Below, in pieces: positions 19,101-27,040 of a stretch of DNA of 64,000 nucleotides. The position numbers and the translations under genes were made by a program. The stretch is taken from contig NZ_JBHTJO010000002.1 of assembly GCF_042676065.1 (NCBI RefSeq), forward strand, positions 372,001-436,000, in the 5' to 3' direction. The DNA is from Methyloligella solikamskensis (GTDB lineage Bacteria; Pseudomonadota; Alphaproteobacteria; Rhizobiales; Methyloligellaceae). Numbering within the stretch: position 1 is the first letter of the stretch; each line of letters opens with the position of its first letter. Under the pieces are notes generated by a model, which saw nothing but the letters and a program-made list of their open reading frames with translations, was not told the origin of the DNA and searched no databases.

Positions 19101-19231
19101 GAAATGGCAATGGCAACGGGAATGGCGCGGGCCACGAGACAGCTTCGGAAGATTTCGAGGTCGTCGAGCCTATCGAGACGGACCGTCCTCAGGCAGGCAC
19201 ACCGCCCGACGCACCGCCGTCGAGCACTTAG
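16151..19231 (+). CDS. Membrane c-di-GMP phosphodiesterase: 7TM-PAS-GGDEF-EAL
   Basis: This is a 1026-residue multidomain signalling protein. Order: signal peptide (cut near ASA-VD), periplasmic beta-rich domain (about 35-195), about seven transmembrane helices (200-385), PAS domain (about 410-515), GGDEF domain (about 530-690) and EAL domain (about 700-955). A Gly/Asn tail follows. The GGDEF signature is degenerate (GSDQF), so cyclase activity is unlikely. The EAL side looks intact: FEALMRW, EITESLIM, LDDFGTGYCSLSYL, KVDRSLV and AEGIETEEH. Inference: a phosphodiesterase sensing a periplasmic ligand. ATG 16151 starts the signal peptide; GTG 16115 is possible. It is convergent with the AlgH gene, overlapping 4 bp. 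Confidence 0.88.
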   Translation: MRKLTGFSQRSAFACWLGALCTLAILLLCGPASAVDSVTVNPDYTRLDITAFAELYRGRGDRLQIETAPGPDGFAGRMAVQAQTPGTTPSWLVFALSNPSTERMVRWIVAPRYTLTASGLRWPDLDADRVTDVTPSLGFKPERLDETRADTFRVSLEPGQTITFAAELASEDVPRLFLWDPDAYQDKQKDKMLFNGVLLGIAGVLAIFLTAIFAANHRAIFPATALVAWAGLAYLCVDFGFWNKLFPVSVDRMAVYRAAAEAALAASIVLFLYTFLRIGLWHNWIKTVFWGWIAVQFGLVVLAVIDPAVTAGLARLSFVPIAAVGSALIVYLAFRGQDRALALIPTWLLFLVWLFGAGMIVIGQLQGDLAVSGFLAGLVLILVLLGFSVTQFAFRSGPVAQLGPLTQSQMKALAVDSAGASTWQWDSSNSEISVSPEIEEMLGLAPGTLNTNVDDFVSHIHAGDRDRFRLTLMSLQENHGGDVDIDFRLRRHDGTYLWYELKGHAPESDNPRLLRCIGLLRDVTPEKRSHERLMHDSVHDNLTGLPNRELFMDRVQGAITRLKEGQGNRPTVIFIDIDRFRNVNQSLGLVTGDTMLLTLARRLQRHLNPQDTLARLGSDQFAILLISEIDPRNVALLADRARRALRTPMKIEGKEIVLTASIGIVVHDGTQDTAQDFMREAEIAMLQAKRSGGDRIDIFNPATRTEEGRLPLETDLRMAIERKQISVLYQPITRLANNQLAGFEALMRWDHPTRGRLGAEDFIPIAEETGLIVELGSYVLTQALEQAAEWHRALPRVRDPLFVSVNVSSRQLFRQDLVQEIRHLLARETVPRGTLRLEITESLIMENPERATEMLEWLQSFGARIALDDFGTGYCSLSYLHRFPCDTIKVDRSLVRDGGMSGTSPLILKSIIALAHDLEKEVVAEGIETEEHAAYLRSLGCEFGQGFYYGEPMSVKHVAALLHALNSHKGRREEPVETGAIAAGNGNGNGNGAGHETASEDFEVVEPIETDRPQAGTPPDAPPSST

Positions 19232-19845
19232 GCGTGACCGGAATCGTTGACCAGCCGCCCGGCATCGATGCCGATCCGGCTTAGAGCCAGCTCGTATTTC
19301 TGCTCCACATCGGGATCGAACAGCAGTTCCGCATCGGCTGGGCAATTGAGCCAGCCATTGGCGTGAATTTCGCTTTCAAGCTGCCCCGGCGCCCAGCCGG
19401 CATAGCCCAGCGCTAGAAGCGCCTTGTCGGGGCCTGCGCCGGCGGCGATGTCCCGCAGGATATCGACGGTCGCCGTGAGGCAGACACCTTCGTCGATGGG
19501 AAGCGTGCTTTCCGCCTTGAAGTAGTCGGAGCTGTGCAGCACGAAGCCGCGCCCCGTCTCCACCGGTCCGCCAAGATGCACGGTCAGGGAATCGGACCCG
19601 TAGCCGGGCAGCGCAATCCGCTCGTCTTCCGGCGCGATATTGAGCTGCTCGAGAAGTTCGCCGAAGCTGATATTCGGAGCGCGCTGATTGACCATGATGC
19701 CCATGGCGCCGTCGCCGGAATGGGCGCAGACATAGATCACGGCGCGGTCGAAACGCGGATCGCCCATGGAGGGCATCGCGACGAGCATCTGACCGTCGAG
19801 GTAGCCCTCGCGGTCATTGTGATCATCTGTGATCCCTTCTGCCAT
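19228..19845 (-). CDS. YqgE/AlgH family protein
   Basis: This 205-aa cytosolic protein of the AlgH (UPF0301) family shows GYLDGQMLVAMPSMGDPRF, VIYVCAHSGDGAMGIMVNQ, and the closing LALGYAGWAPGQLESEI. The molecular function is unsettled; Pseudomonas AlgH was named from alginate regulation. The frame stays open well upstream, but family homology begins at the ATG at 19845. Divergent from the nDsbD gene. Confidence 0.9.
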   Translation of the reverse strand: MAEGITDDHNDREGYLDGQMLVAMPSMGDPRFDRAVIYVCAHSGDGAMGIMVNQRAPNISFGELLEQLNIAPEDERIALPGYGSDSLTVHLGGPVETGRGFVLHSSDYFKAESTLPIDEGVCLTATVDILRDIAAGAGPDKALLALGYAGWAPGQLESEIHANGWLNCPADAELLFDPDVEQKYELALSRIGIDAGRLVNDSGHA

Positions 19846-19966
19846 CGGACAAAGACTATGCTCGCCATTGGATGTTGTGAAGCGGCAATGACCTCGAATG
19901 CCATTGATCCGAACAGCGCCGCTCCGGTAGAGCTTGTATCGAACGCACAGATATATGATTGATTTC

Positions 19967-20830
19967 ATGATGTTGAAGAGACGCGCGAAATTCCGGTGCC
20001 TGGTCGCCGTATTGGCCGCTGTGCTCATGGCCGGGGTGAGCTTCCCGTCCGGCCAGGCCCAGGCGGCAAGTTCCAAATGGGTCGAGGCGGCGGATTCGAA
20101 GCTTCGGCTCATCACCGGCGGCGAGCTGCCTGACGGCGAGGGAAGCTGGGCCGGTATCGAGATCCGTATGGAGCCGGGCTGGAAGACTTATTGGAAGAGC
20201 CCCGGCGACACGGGCGTTCCCCCCTATTTCGACTGGTCGGGCTCTGAGAATCTGAAGTCCGCCGAGATCCTCTACCCGGCGCCGAAGAACCTGCCCGATG
20301 CCGGCGGCCAGGCCTATGGCTATAAGGGCGAGGTCGTCTTCCCCGTGAAGGTCACGCCGGAACGCGAAGGCGAGTCCGTCACCCTGAAGCTCACCATGGA
20401 TTTCGGCCTCTGCAAGGATATCTGCATCCCGAACCATGCGGAGCTGAGCATCCGGATCCCGGCCGAGCCGAAGCCGAGCGTTGCCGACTCTCTTCTGATC
20501 GACCGCTATCTCGCCTGGGTGCCGAAACCAGTAGAGCAGGGCGATCTGCCCGACATAGCCAATATCGAGAAGCGGTTCGACAAGCTGGAGCCGGAGCTCG
20601 TCATCGATATCCGCTATCCGGAAGGTGCCGAGCGCGCCGATCTCTTCGTCGATGCCGGCGAGGACTACATCCCGCCGGCGATGGAAGAGGGCGACGGGAA
20701 AGACGGTGCCAAGCGCTTCGTCATCACCTTCCGCGACAAGGATGAGGTTCAGGATCTGAAGGGCGAGGTGCTGACCTTCACCATGGTCAGCGACCGCGGC
20801 GCGCGGGAAGCCAAACGAACTCTGGAATAG
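19967..20830 (+). CDS. Periplasmic DsbD N-terminal-domain protein (stand-alone nDsbD)
   Basis: The 287-residue protein has a signal peptide (cut near AQA-AS). The mature part matches the DsbD alpha-type N-terminal domain: EPGWKTYWKSPGDTGVPP, the Cys pair in FGLCKDICIPNHAEL, and a second beta-rich half. DsbD carries electrons through a membrane domain to this domain; no membrane or C-terminal thioredoxin domain follows here, so a partner must be elsewhere. Starts at 19955 and 19967 are both ATG, and no clear ribosome site decides between them. Confidence 0.8.
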   Translation: MMLKRRAKFRCLVAVLAAVLMAGVSFPSGQAQAASSKWVEAADSKLRLITGGELPDGEGSWAGIEIRMEPGWKTYWKSPGDTGVPPYFDWSGSENLKSAEILYPAPKNLPDAGGQAYGYKGEVVFPVKVTPEREGESVTLKLTMDFGLCKDICIPNHAELSIRIPAEPKPSVADSLLIDRYLAWVPKPVEQGDLPDIANIEKRFDKLEPELVIDIRYPEGAERADLFVDAGEDYIPPAMEEGDGKDGAKRFVITFRDKDEVQDLKGEVLTFTMVSDRGAREAKRTLE

Positions 20831-20982
20831 AGCGACCCCTTCGAATAGGCCGCCCTTGAAGAGCGGTGTGCAAGGACCCCATCTGCACGGGGAACAGCCC
20901 GCCGCTTGTCTTCGTTCTTCGAGCCAGTAAGGTGGGCGCCACACCAGTTGACACCCCAATCGACAGCACGAGGAAGAGGCCA

Positions 20983-21468
20983 ATGACCATCGCCGTAGGA
21001 GATCGCCTGCCCGACGCCACCTTCATGACGATCGGCGAAAAGGGACCGGAGAAGAAGGCAGCATCGGATATCTTTTCCGGCAAGAAGGTCGTGCTCTTCG
21101 CGGTGCCCGGCGCCTTCACCCCCACCTGTCATCTCCAGCACGTGCCGGGCTTCATCGAGAACGCCGACGCGCTGAAGGCGAAGGGCGCCGACACCATCGC
21201 CTGTGTCTCCGTCAACGACGCCTTCGTGATGGATGCCTGGTCGGACGTCACGGGTGCTAAGGGCAAGATCACCTTCCTGGCCGACCCGGACGCGGAGTTC
21301 ACCAAGGCCATCGGCATGGATTTCGATGCCAGCGGCGCCGGTCTCGGCATCCGCTCCAAGCGCTACGCGATGCTGGTCGAGGACGGTGTCGTGAAGGTTC
21401 TCAACGTCGAGCCGTCTCCCGGCGAGGCCGAGGAGAGCACCGCCGAGAAACTCCTGGAGGGCATGTAG
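20983..21468 (+). CDS. Peroxiredoxin, Prx5-type
   Basis: This 161-residue thiol peroxidase reduces H2O2 and alkyl hydroperoxides. The peroxidatic cysteine is Cys49 in VPGAFTPTC; Cys74 in TIACVSVNDAF is the usual second cysteine. GIRSKRYAMLVEDG near the C-terminus is characteristic of the Prx5/PMP20 branch, which often uses glutathione and glutaredoxin. Glutathione supply fits gshA in the window. The ATG at 20983 has the strong ribosome site AGGAAGAGG; the upstream in-frame extension is untranslated. Confidence 0.93.
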   Translation: MTIAVGDRLPDATFMTIGEKGPEKKAASDIFSGKKVVLFAVPGAFTPTCHLQHVPGFIENADALKAKGADTIACVSVNDAFVMDAWSDVTGAKGKITFLADPDAEFTKAIGMDFDASGAGLGIRSKRYAMLVEDGVVKVLNVEPSPGEAEESTAEKLLEGM

Positions 21469-21480
21469 GAATTAGGGAGG

Positions 21481-21939
21481 CTAGCGCCCCTGAAAGGGCG
21501 CCATGCCCTCCCGCGCCAGCTCGTCGGCACGCTCGTTGTCGTCGTGGCCAGCGTGACCTTTCACCCAATGCCAGCGCACCTCGTGGCGCTGGGCGGCTTC
21601 GTCCAGCGCCTGCCACAGCTCGACATTCTTCACCGGCTTCTTGGCCGATGTCTTCCAGCCGTTCTTCTTCCAGCCATGGATCCAGCCGGTGATGCCGCCG
21701 CGCACGTAATTGGAGTCCGTATAGAGGTCGACGACCGAGGGGCTCTTCAGCGCGTTCAACGCCTCGATGGCCGCCATCAGCTCCATGCGGTTGTTGGTTG
21801 TGTTCGCTTCGCCGCCATTGATTTCCTTGCGGTGGGCGCCGGATTCCAGGATGGCGCCCCAGCCGCCCGGGCCGGGATTGCCGGAACACGCCCCATCCGT
21901 ATGGATGACCACTTCGGTTTTCTTGTCGCTCGATGCCAT
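21481..21939 (-). CDS. rnhA: Ribonuclease HI
   Basis: This 152-aa endonuclease degrades RNA in RNA-DNA hybrids. The acidic catalytic residues are in IHTDGACSGNPGPGGWGA (Asp), the MELMAAIEAL helix (Glu), VDLYTDSNYV (Asp) and the HDDNERADELA end (Asp). A second RNase H (HII) is at 35915-36586. The start codon shares one base with the thrB stop, so ispH-thrB-rnhA form one unit. Confidence 0.95.
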   Translation of the reverse strand: MASSDKKTEVVIHTDGACSGNPGPGGWGAILESGAHRKEINGGEANTTNNRMELMAAIEALNALKSPSVVDLYTDSNYVRGGITGWIHGWKKNGWKTSAKKPVKNVELWQALDEAAQRHEVRWHWVKGHAGHDDNERADELAREGMAPFQGR

Positions 21940-22907
21940 CAGCTCTCGTCCAGCCCGTAATCGGATGCCGAGCGGACCTGCCGGTGGAAGCGCAGTTTCC
22001 GCAGATACTCGTCTGGCTTCTTCGGCTGCACCAGCGCGCCCGCATCGCGGTTCAGCCAGTCATAGGTGCGGGTCAGCAGGAAGCGTAAGGCAGCGCCCCG
22101 CGCCAGGATCGGCAGCGCTTCCCGCTCCGCCGCGCTCAACGGGCGGACGGCCTGATAGGCCTCCAGCAGCGCCCGGGACTTCGTCACGTTGAAGCTGACA
22201 TCCGGCTCGAAGCACCACGCGTTCAGGCAGATCACCACGTCGTAGGCGAGCTGGTCGTTGCAGGCGAAATAGAAGTCGATGAGCCCGGACACCTTGCTGT
22301 CGAGAAACAGCACGTTGTCGGGGAAGAGATCGGCGTGGATGACGCCTTCCGGCAAATCCTCCGGCCACTTGCCCGAAAGCGCATCCAGCTCATCTTCGAG
22401 CTCGTCCGCCAGATCCGGGATGATGCCGTTGGCCTCCATCTTTACGGCCTCGAAGAGCTGTGCCCAGCCGTCCGGCCCGAGGCTGTTCTCCCGCCGCATC
22501 TGGAAATCGGCGCCGGCCTTGTGAAGCCGTCCCAGCACGTCGCCAAGCGCCGCGCATTGGGCCGTGCTCGGCCGCCGGGCGGAGATGCCGTCCAGAAACG
22601 TGATGAGCGCGGCAGGGCGCCCCGCCAGCTCCCGCAAGGCCTTTCCCTCGAGGTCGTGCACGGGCAGGGGGCACGGCAGGCCCTTGTCGGCCAGGTGCTC
22701 CATGAGCCCGAGAAAGTAGGGGAGGTCGGCCGCCGAGACCCGCTTCTCATAGAGGGTCAGGATGAAGCGGCCCTTCTCGGTCTCCACCAGGAAGTTGCTG
22801 TTCTCCACCCCTTCGGCGATGCCCTTGAAGGAGATGAGCCGGCCCATCCCGTAGCTTTCCAGGAAGGATTGAAGCTCCCCGTCGGAGACATCCGTGTAGA
22901 CGGCCAT
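21939..22907 (-). CDS. thrB: Homoserine kinase (ThrB, APH-fold type)
   Basis: This 322-residue enzyme phosphorylates homoserine for threonine synthesis. It belongs to the aminoglycoside-phosphotransferase-fold ThrB found in alphaproteobacteria and pseudomonads, not the GHMP type. Landmarks are GIAEGVENSNFLVET near the start, the catalytic GVIHADLFPDNVLF, and the metal Asp in SGLIDFYFACND. It directly follows ispH (1-bp gap) and precedes rnhA. It completes the branch with thrC at 12735-14168. Confidence 0.93.
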   Translation of the reverse strand: MAVYTDVSDGELQSFLESYGMGRLISFKGIAEGVENSNFLVETEKGRFILTLYEKRVSAADLPYFLGLMEHLADKGLPCPLPVHDLEGKALRELAGRPAALITFLDGISARRPSTAQCAALGDVLGRLHKAGADFQMRRENSLGPDGWAQLFEAVKMEANGIIPDLADELEDELDALSGKWPEDLPEGVIHADLFPDNVLFLDSKVSGLIDFYFACNDQLAYDVVICLNAWCFEPDVSFNVTKSRALLEAYQAVRPLSAAEREALPILARGAALRFLLTRTYDWLNRDAGALVQPKKPDEYLRKLRFHRQVRSASDYGLDES

Positions 22908-22908
22908 C

Positions 22909-23910
22909 CTAAGACGCCGCGTTTTCGCGCAACGGGCGCGGCAGCTTGAAGGAGATGTTCTCCTGGGCCGTCGTCACGGTCTCCACATCGGCCCTGAAAC
23001 GCGCCCGGAAGGCGTCGATGATCTCGTCCACCAGGACCTCCGGGGCCGAGGCGCCGGCCGTGATGCCGAGGCTGCCGATCCCGTCGAACATGTCCCAGTC
23101 GATCTCCTGGACGCCCTGGAGCAGCACCGCCTGGGGGCAGCCGGCGCGCAACGCGACCTCGACCAGCCGCTGGGAGTTGGAGCTGTTGGGCGAGCCCACC
23201 ACGATCATCCGGTCGCATTTCGGTGCGATGGATTTCACGGCCTCCTGCCGGTTGGTGGTCGCGTAGCAGATGTCGTCCTTGGTGGGCACCCTGAGCGCCG
23301 GGAAACGCGCCTTCAGCGCTTCCAGGATCTCCTTGGTGTCGTCCACCGAAAGGGTCGTCTGGGTCGTGCAGGCGAGCATCTCAGGATCGCGTGGCGTGAA
23401 GGTCCTTGCGTCTTCCACGGTCTCGATCAGGGTCACGGCGCCTTCGGGCAGCTGCCCCATGGTGCCGACCACTTCCGGATGGCCCTCATGGCCGATCAGC
23501 AGCACCTCATTGCCCGACAGGAACTGCCGCTGAGCCTCCACATGGACCTTGGTCACCAGTGGGCAGGTGGCATCGAGATGGAACATGTTCCGCCGGGAGG
23601 CCTCCTCAGGCACCGATTTCGGCACCCCATGGGCGGAGAACACAATCGGAGCTTCCGTATCCGGGATTTCGTCCAATTCTTCGACGAAGATGGCGCCCTT
23701 GGAGCGGAGATTTTCGACCACGTAGCGATTATGCACGATCTCATGACGCACATAGACCGGCGCGCCGTACTTGGCCAAGGCCAGCTCGACGATCTGGATG
23801 GCCCGGTCCACGCCGGCGCAGAATCCGCGCGGCGCTGCCAGATAGATGGTCAGCGGCTCGGCCTCGGCAGGCTCGAAGCGTGTCGGTTTCAGCTCGTCTT
23901 TCAGCACCAT
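22909..23910 (-). CDS. ispH: 4-hydroxy-3-methylbut-2-enyl diphosphate reductase
   Basis: The 333-aa [4Fe-4S] enzyme catalyses the last step of the MEP pathway, yielding IPP and DMAPP. The three cluster cysteines are Cys31 in APRGFCAGVDRA, the one in DATCPLV, and the one in RAGCPQAV. The catalytic Glu lies in the ATTNRQEAV region, and VGSPNSSNSQRL binds substrate phosphate. First gene of ispH-thrB-rnhA. ispE, for the same pathway, is at 45849-46718. Confidence 0.95.
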   Translation of the reverse strand: MVLKDELKPTRFEPAEAEPLTIYLAAPRGFCAGVDRAIQIVELALAKYGAPVYVRHEIVHNRYVVENLRSKGAIFVEELDEIPDTEAPIVFSAHGVPKSVPEEASRRNMFHLDATCPLVTKVHVEAQRQFLSGNEVLLIGHEGHPEVVGTMGQLPEGAVTLIETVEDARTFTPRDPEMLACTTQTTLSVDDTKEILEALKARFPALRVPTKDDICYATTNRQEAVKSIAPKCDRMIVVGSPNSSNSQRLVEVALRAGCPQAVLLQGVQEIDWDMFDGIGSLGITAGASAPEVLVDEIIDAFRARFRADVETVTTAQENISFKLPRPLRENAAS

Positions 23911-24114
23911 TGGCTTTCGGCGATTCGCCTTGTCGTATCGAAGGTTAGGAGCTCAGGCCCCTTGTGGCCGAGGCTGCGGACCGTTAATTTCGCGCTTCCT
24001 AGCAGCCTGCGGGATTTCCGGCCAGTCGGCCGGTCTGTCGATCCGCGGCATTTCAGGTGCGCAGGCCCAGCCTGTCAAGCCGACCACGGGGTTAAGTTGA
24101 CGCGTACGAGTGCA

Positions 24115-24810
24115 ATGAAGTTGCGTAGCCTTGCTTACACGGCCGCGATCCTCGCGATGCCGGTGGTCCTGTCGGGCTGCGCCGTCGGCTCTCTCTCCAA
24201 TCCGTTCAACAAAAACGATTCGGCCGACGCGCCGCCGCTGCCGCCGAGTACCCTTCCGCAGAACGTGACTGGTTCGGCCCCCGCGCCCTCGAGCGGCATG
24301 CCCGAGGCGCCGGTTGCTCCGGTGGCCCAGGCGCAGACATCGGCGCCGCCGGCCGGCGCTCCCTCCACCAATCCGGGCCTGGCGACCTTGCCTTCAGGGC
24401 AGGCGGCCAATTGCCCGGAAGTCGTCTCCTGGCCTCAGGACCGCCTGGTCACCGTCTATCAGTCGGGCCATTCCGGCGAGGCCATGGCCATCCGTCATCG
24501 CGGTGAGCTGACCAAGCTTTCCCGGGAATGCCGGGTCTATGGCAATCGCATGACCGTGCGCTACGGCATAGCGGGCCGGGTTCTGCTCGGGCCGAAGGGA
24601 AGCCCCGGCACGGTCAGCCTGCCAGTCAGCATTCGTGTGGCGGCCGCCGACCAGCGGATCATCCAGTCCAACTCGATTCGGGTCTCCGCCAGCGTTCCGG
24701 CCGGCAATCCGGTGGGCTATTTCTCCACGGTGCAGGAAGTCTCCTTCCCCGTCACCACCGGCACGCGTCCGCAGGACTACAAGATCTATGTGGGCCTGAA
24801 GCAGACCTAG
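24115..24810 (+). CDS. Lipoprotein of unknown function with Pro/Ala-rich linker
   Basis: This 231-aa protein has a lipoprotein signal peptide (lipobox VLSGC, Cys at about residue 21). A low-complexity Pro/Ala/Ser linker follows (about 35-85), then a globular beta-rich domain starting at NCPEVVSWPQDRLVTVY and ending in PQDYKIYVGL. No catalytic motif is visible. The linker would hold the domain away from its membrane. The ATG at 24115 is chosen from the signal peptide; in-frame sequence upstream overlaps ispH and is not believed coding. Not identified further. Confidence 0.75.
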   Translation: MKLRSLAYTAAILAMPVVLSGCAVGSLSNPFNKNDSADAPPLPPSTLPQNVTGSAPAPSSGMPEAPVAPVAQAQTSAPPAGAPSTNPGLATLPSGQAANCPEVVSWPQDRLVTVYQSGHSGEAMAIRHRGELTKLSRECRVYGNRMTVRYGIAGRVLLGPKGSPGTVSLPVSIRVAAADQRIIQSNSIRVSASVPAGNPVGYFSTVQEVSFPVTTGTRPQDYKIYVGLKQT

Positions 24811-24887
24811 CGTTTGCTGTGCTATCCCGCGCGCCGCGGAGCAGCCCCGCAGGGTTCATCCGGCCAAAAGAAATCTCGTCCGGCCAT

Positions 24888-24909
24888 AAGAAAAGGGCGC
24901 CGGCCCTTT
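24888..24909 (-). terminator. Terminator of the F0 ATP synthase operon
   Basis: Read on the minus strand, the stem AAAGGGC/GCCCTTT (24909-24903 with 24898-24892) and 4-nt loop CGGC are followed by T, C and TT, giving TTTTCTT including the stem end. It lies about 50 bp after the atpF stop. It may act on the convergent lipoprotein gene as well. Confidence 0.7.
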
Positions 24910-24959
24910 CGGATCGACGCCCTCGTATCTCTTAAGCGAAGAGGCTTAGAAGCGGCCGC

Positions 24960-25448
24960 TTAGTTCAGCTTCGACTTCAGCGAATCGATGCTTTCGTTGA
25001 GCAGCTTGTCTGCCGTCGCCGGAGTGATCTTGTCGGCGATCAGATGTTTCGCGGCGCCGACCGCGGCGTCCACCGCAGCGCTGCGCACATCGTTCACGGC
25101 CTGCTCCTCGGCCCGGGCGATCTTCTCTTCCGCCAGCCGGGTGCGCCGCTCGAACTGCTCTTGCATGCTCTTGCGGGTCTCTTCGGCGTAGGATTTGGCC
25201 TCACGCTTGGCCAGATCGACGATGTCGTCCGCCTCCTGCTGGGCTTCCTTCTGCTTCCGCTTGTACTCCGCCAGAACGTCCTCGGCCTCCTCGCGCAGGC
25301 GGAAGGCCTCGTCGAGCTCGTTCTTGATCTCGGCCGCACGCTTGTCCAGCGCTTGGCCCAGCTTATGGAAGGTCTTGAAATAGACCGCCAGGCCGATGAA
25401 CAGGAAGAAGGAGACGGCGACCCAGAATTCCGGTGTGAAGAGTTCCAT
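24960..25448 (-). CDS. atpF: ATP synthase F0 subunit b
   Basis: This 162-residue peripheral-stalk subunit has one N-terminal helix in the membrane (about 8-26) and a long charged coiled coil rich in Glu, Lys and Ala, ending in KLLNESIDSLKSKLN. With b' it forms a heterodimeric stator linking F0 to F1. Last gene of the F0 operon; the F1 genes are not in the window, as is usual for these bacteria. Confidence 0.93.
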   Translation of the reverse strand: MELFTPEFWVAVSFFLFIGLAVYFKTFHKLGQALDKRAAEIKNELDEAFRLREEAEDVLAEYKRKQKEAQQEADDIVDLAKREAKSYAEETRKSMQEQFERRTRLAEEKIARAEEQAVNDVRSAAVDAAVGAAKHLIADKITPATADKLLNESIDSLKSKLN

Positions 25449-25459
25449 TCAGTCGCCCT

Positions 25460-25945
25460 CTAGCTCTGCCGGGCCGCCGAAACGGCCTTCTCGGTCTCGC
25501 CCTTCGACGGGCTCACGCCGATCAGCTTGTCGACGAGGTCCGCCGCGACGTCCGTAGCGATGCCGTCGACTTCCTTCAGCGCCGAGGTCTTGGCCGCTTC
25601 GATGCGCTCCTCGGCGTTCTTCGCCTTCTCGTCGAGCTCTTTTTCGAGCTTCTCGCGTTCCGCCGAGAGCTCGTCATTGAGCTCGTCCCGCGCCTCTTGG
25701 GCGATGGCATGAGCCTTCTGCTTGGCCTCCGCCAGGGCCTGCTCGTAGGAGGCGATGGCCTCCTCCGTGGCCCTGCGGAGATCCTCGGCGGTCTGAAGAT
25801 CCGACTGGATCTTGTTCCGCCGCGCATCCAGCACGCCGCCGACCTTCGGCAGCGCCACCTTCGCCATCAGCACGTAGAGCGCGACGAAGGTGATCGCCAG
25901 CCAAATAAGCTGCGGGAGCCAATCACTTGGAACTAGCTGCGGCAT
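25460..25945 (-). CDS. atpF': ATP synthase F0 subunit b'
   Basis: This 161-residue paralogue of subunit b has the typical opening MPQLVPSDWLPQLIWLAITF, a single membrane helix, and a coiled coil of about 125 residues. The b/b' pair is found in alphaproteobacteria, cyanobacteria and chloroplasts. It lies 11 bp upstream of atpF and downstream of atpE. It is sometimes annotated atpG or atpX. Confidence 0.93.
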   Translation of the reverse strand: MPQLVPSDWLPQLIWLAITFVALYVLMAKVALPKVGGVLDARRNKIQSDLQTAEDLRRATEEAIASYEQALAEAKQKAHAIAQEARDELNDELSAEREKLEKELDEKAKNAEERIEAAKTSALKEVDGIATDVAADLVDKLIGVSPSKGETEKAVSAARQS

Positions 25946-25975
25946 GGTCCTATTCGCTTACCAGCTTCTGGCTGA

Positions 25976-26203
25976 TTAAAAGACGAAGAGGATGATCAGC
26001 GCCACGACCAGGCCAAACAGGCCGGTCGCCTCGGCGAGAGCAAAGCCGAGCAGCAGGTTCGGGAACTGGCCCGCGGCTGCAGACGGATTGCGCAGAGCGC
26101 CGGAAAGATAATTGCCGAAAATCGTACCGATACCGAGACCGGCACCGACCAGGGCGATCGAGGCAAGGCCTGCGCCGATAAACTTAGCTGCTTCGGGTTC
26201 CAT
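25976..26203 (-). CDS. atpE: ATP synthase F0 subunit c
   Basis: This 75-residue hairpin of two membrane helices forms the rotating c-ring. Helix 1 has the Gly-rich GAGLGIGTIFGNYLSG, the polar loop has RNPSAAAGQFP, and the proton-carrying carboxylate is Glu58 in LAEATGLFG. No Na-type ligand set (Gln plus Glu-Ser) is evident, so proton coupling is expected. Confidence 0.97.
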   Translation of the reverse strand: MEPEAAKFIGAGLASIALVGAGLGIGTIFGNYLSGALRNPSAAAGQFPNLLLGFALAEATGLFGLVVALIILFVF

Positions 26204-26253
26204 TCATTCCTCCCATTGGGACTGTGACTAACGACTAGAGATGATGCTCCGTC

Positions 26254-27036
26254 TCAATGCAGATGAAGCGCGTCATTGAGATAGATACAGGTGAGGATCG
26301 CGAACACATAAGCCTGGAGGAACGCGACCAAAACTTCCAAAGCGGTGAAGCCCACCATGAAGGCGAGCGGCGCCCAGCCGCCCAGGAAACCAAGCGCCAC
26401 GACGAAGGCGCCAAACACCTTCAGCATGGTGTGGCCGGCCATCATGTTGGCGAACAAACGAACGGAGAGGCTCACCGGGCGCGTCAGATACGAGATCAGC
26501 TCGATCACCGTGATGAGCGGCACCAAAACGACGGGCACGCCCTTGGGCACGAAAAGCCGCAGGAAACCGGCGCCGTGCTTGATGAAACCGAGAATGGTGA
26601 TGCCGATGAGGATCGCCAGGGCAAGCGCGAAGGTGACGATGATGTGGCTCGTCACCGTGAAGGAGTAGGGCACCATGCCCAGCATGTTCAGCGCCAGCAG
26701 GAACATGAACAGCGTGAAGATGAACGGGAAATAGGGCATGCCGGCCTGGCCGGTATTGTCCCGCACCATGTTCGCGACGAACTCGTAGGAGAGCTCGGCG
26801 ACCGACTGGCTGCGGGAGGGCACCATCTGCTGACGGCGCATGGCCCAGACCAGGAACCCGGTGATCAGCACGACGGCGATCACCATGAAAAGCCCGGAAT
26901 TCGTGAACGAAGCGTCGATGCCGAAGACGTCCAGCTCAACCAGACGCTTGATCTCGAACTGGTGCATCGGGTCCGGAAGACCGCCACCGTCGCCATGGCC
27001 CCCATGGGCCGATTCTGCTGCGTATGCCTCGAACAC
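26254..27036 (-). CDS. atpB: ATP synthase F0 subunit a
   Basis: This 260-residue membrane subunit forms the proton half-channels. The essential arginine is in RPVSLSVRLFANMMAGH. The last helices contain FLQAYVFAILTCIYLNDAL. The N-terminus before helix 1 is His/Gly-rich (SAHGGHGDGGG). It sits 4 bp after atpI and 50 bp before atpE, in the standard atpI-B-E-F'-F order. Confidence 0.97.
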   Translation of the reverse strand: MFEAYAAESAHGGHGDGGGLPDPMHQFEIKRLVELDVFGIDASFTNSGLFMVIAVVLITGFLVWAMRRQQMVPSRSQSVAELSYEFVANMVRDNTGQAGMPYFPFIFTLFMFLLALNMLGMVPYSFTVTSHIIVTFALALAILIGITILGFIKHGAGFLRLFVPKGVPVVLVPLITVIELISYLTRPVSLSVRLFANMMAGHTMLKVFGAFVVALGFLGGWAPLAFMVGFTALEVLVAFLQAYVFAILTCIYLNDALHLH

Positions 27037-27040
27037 CCGT

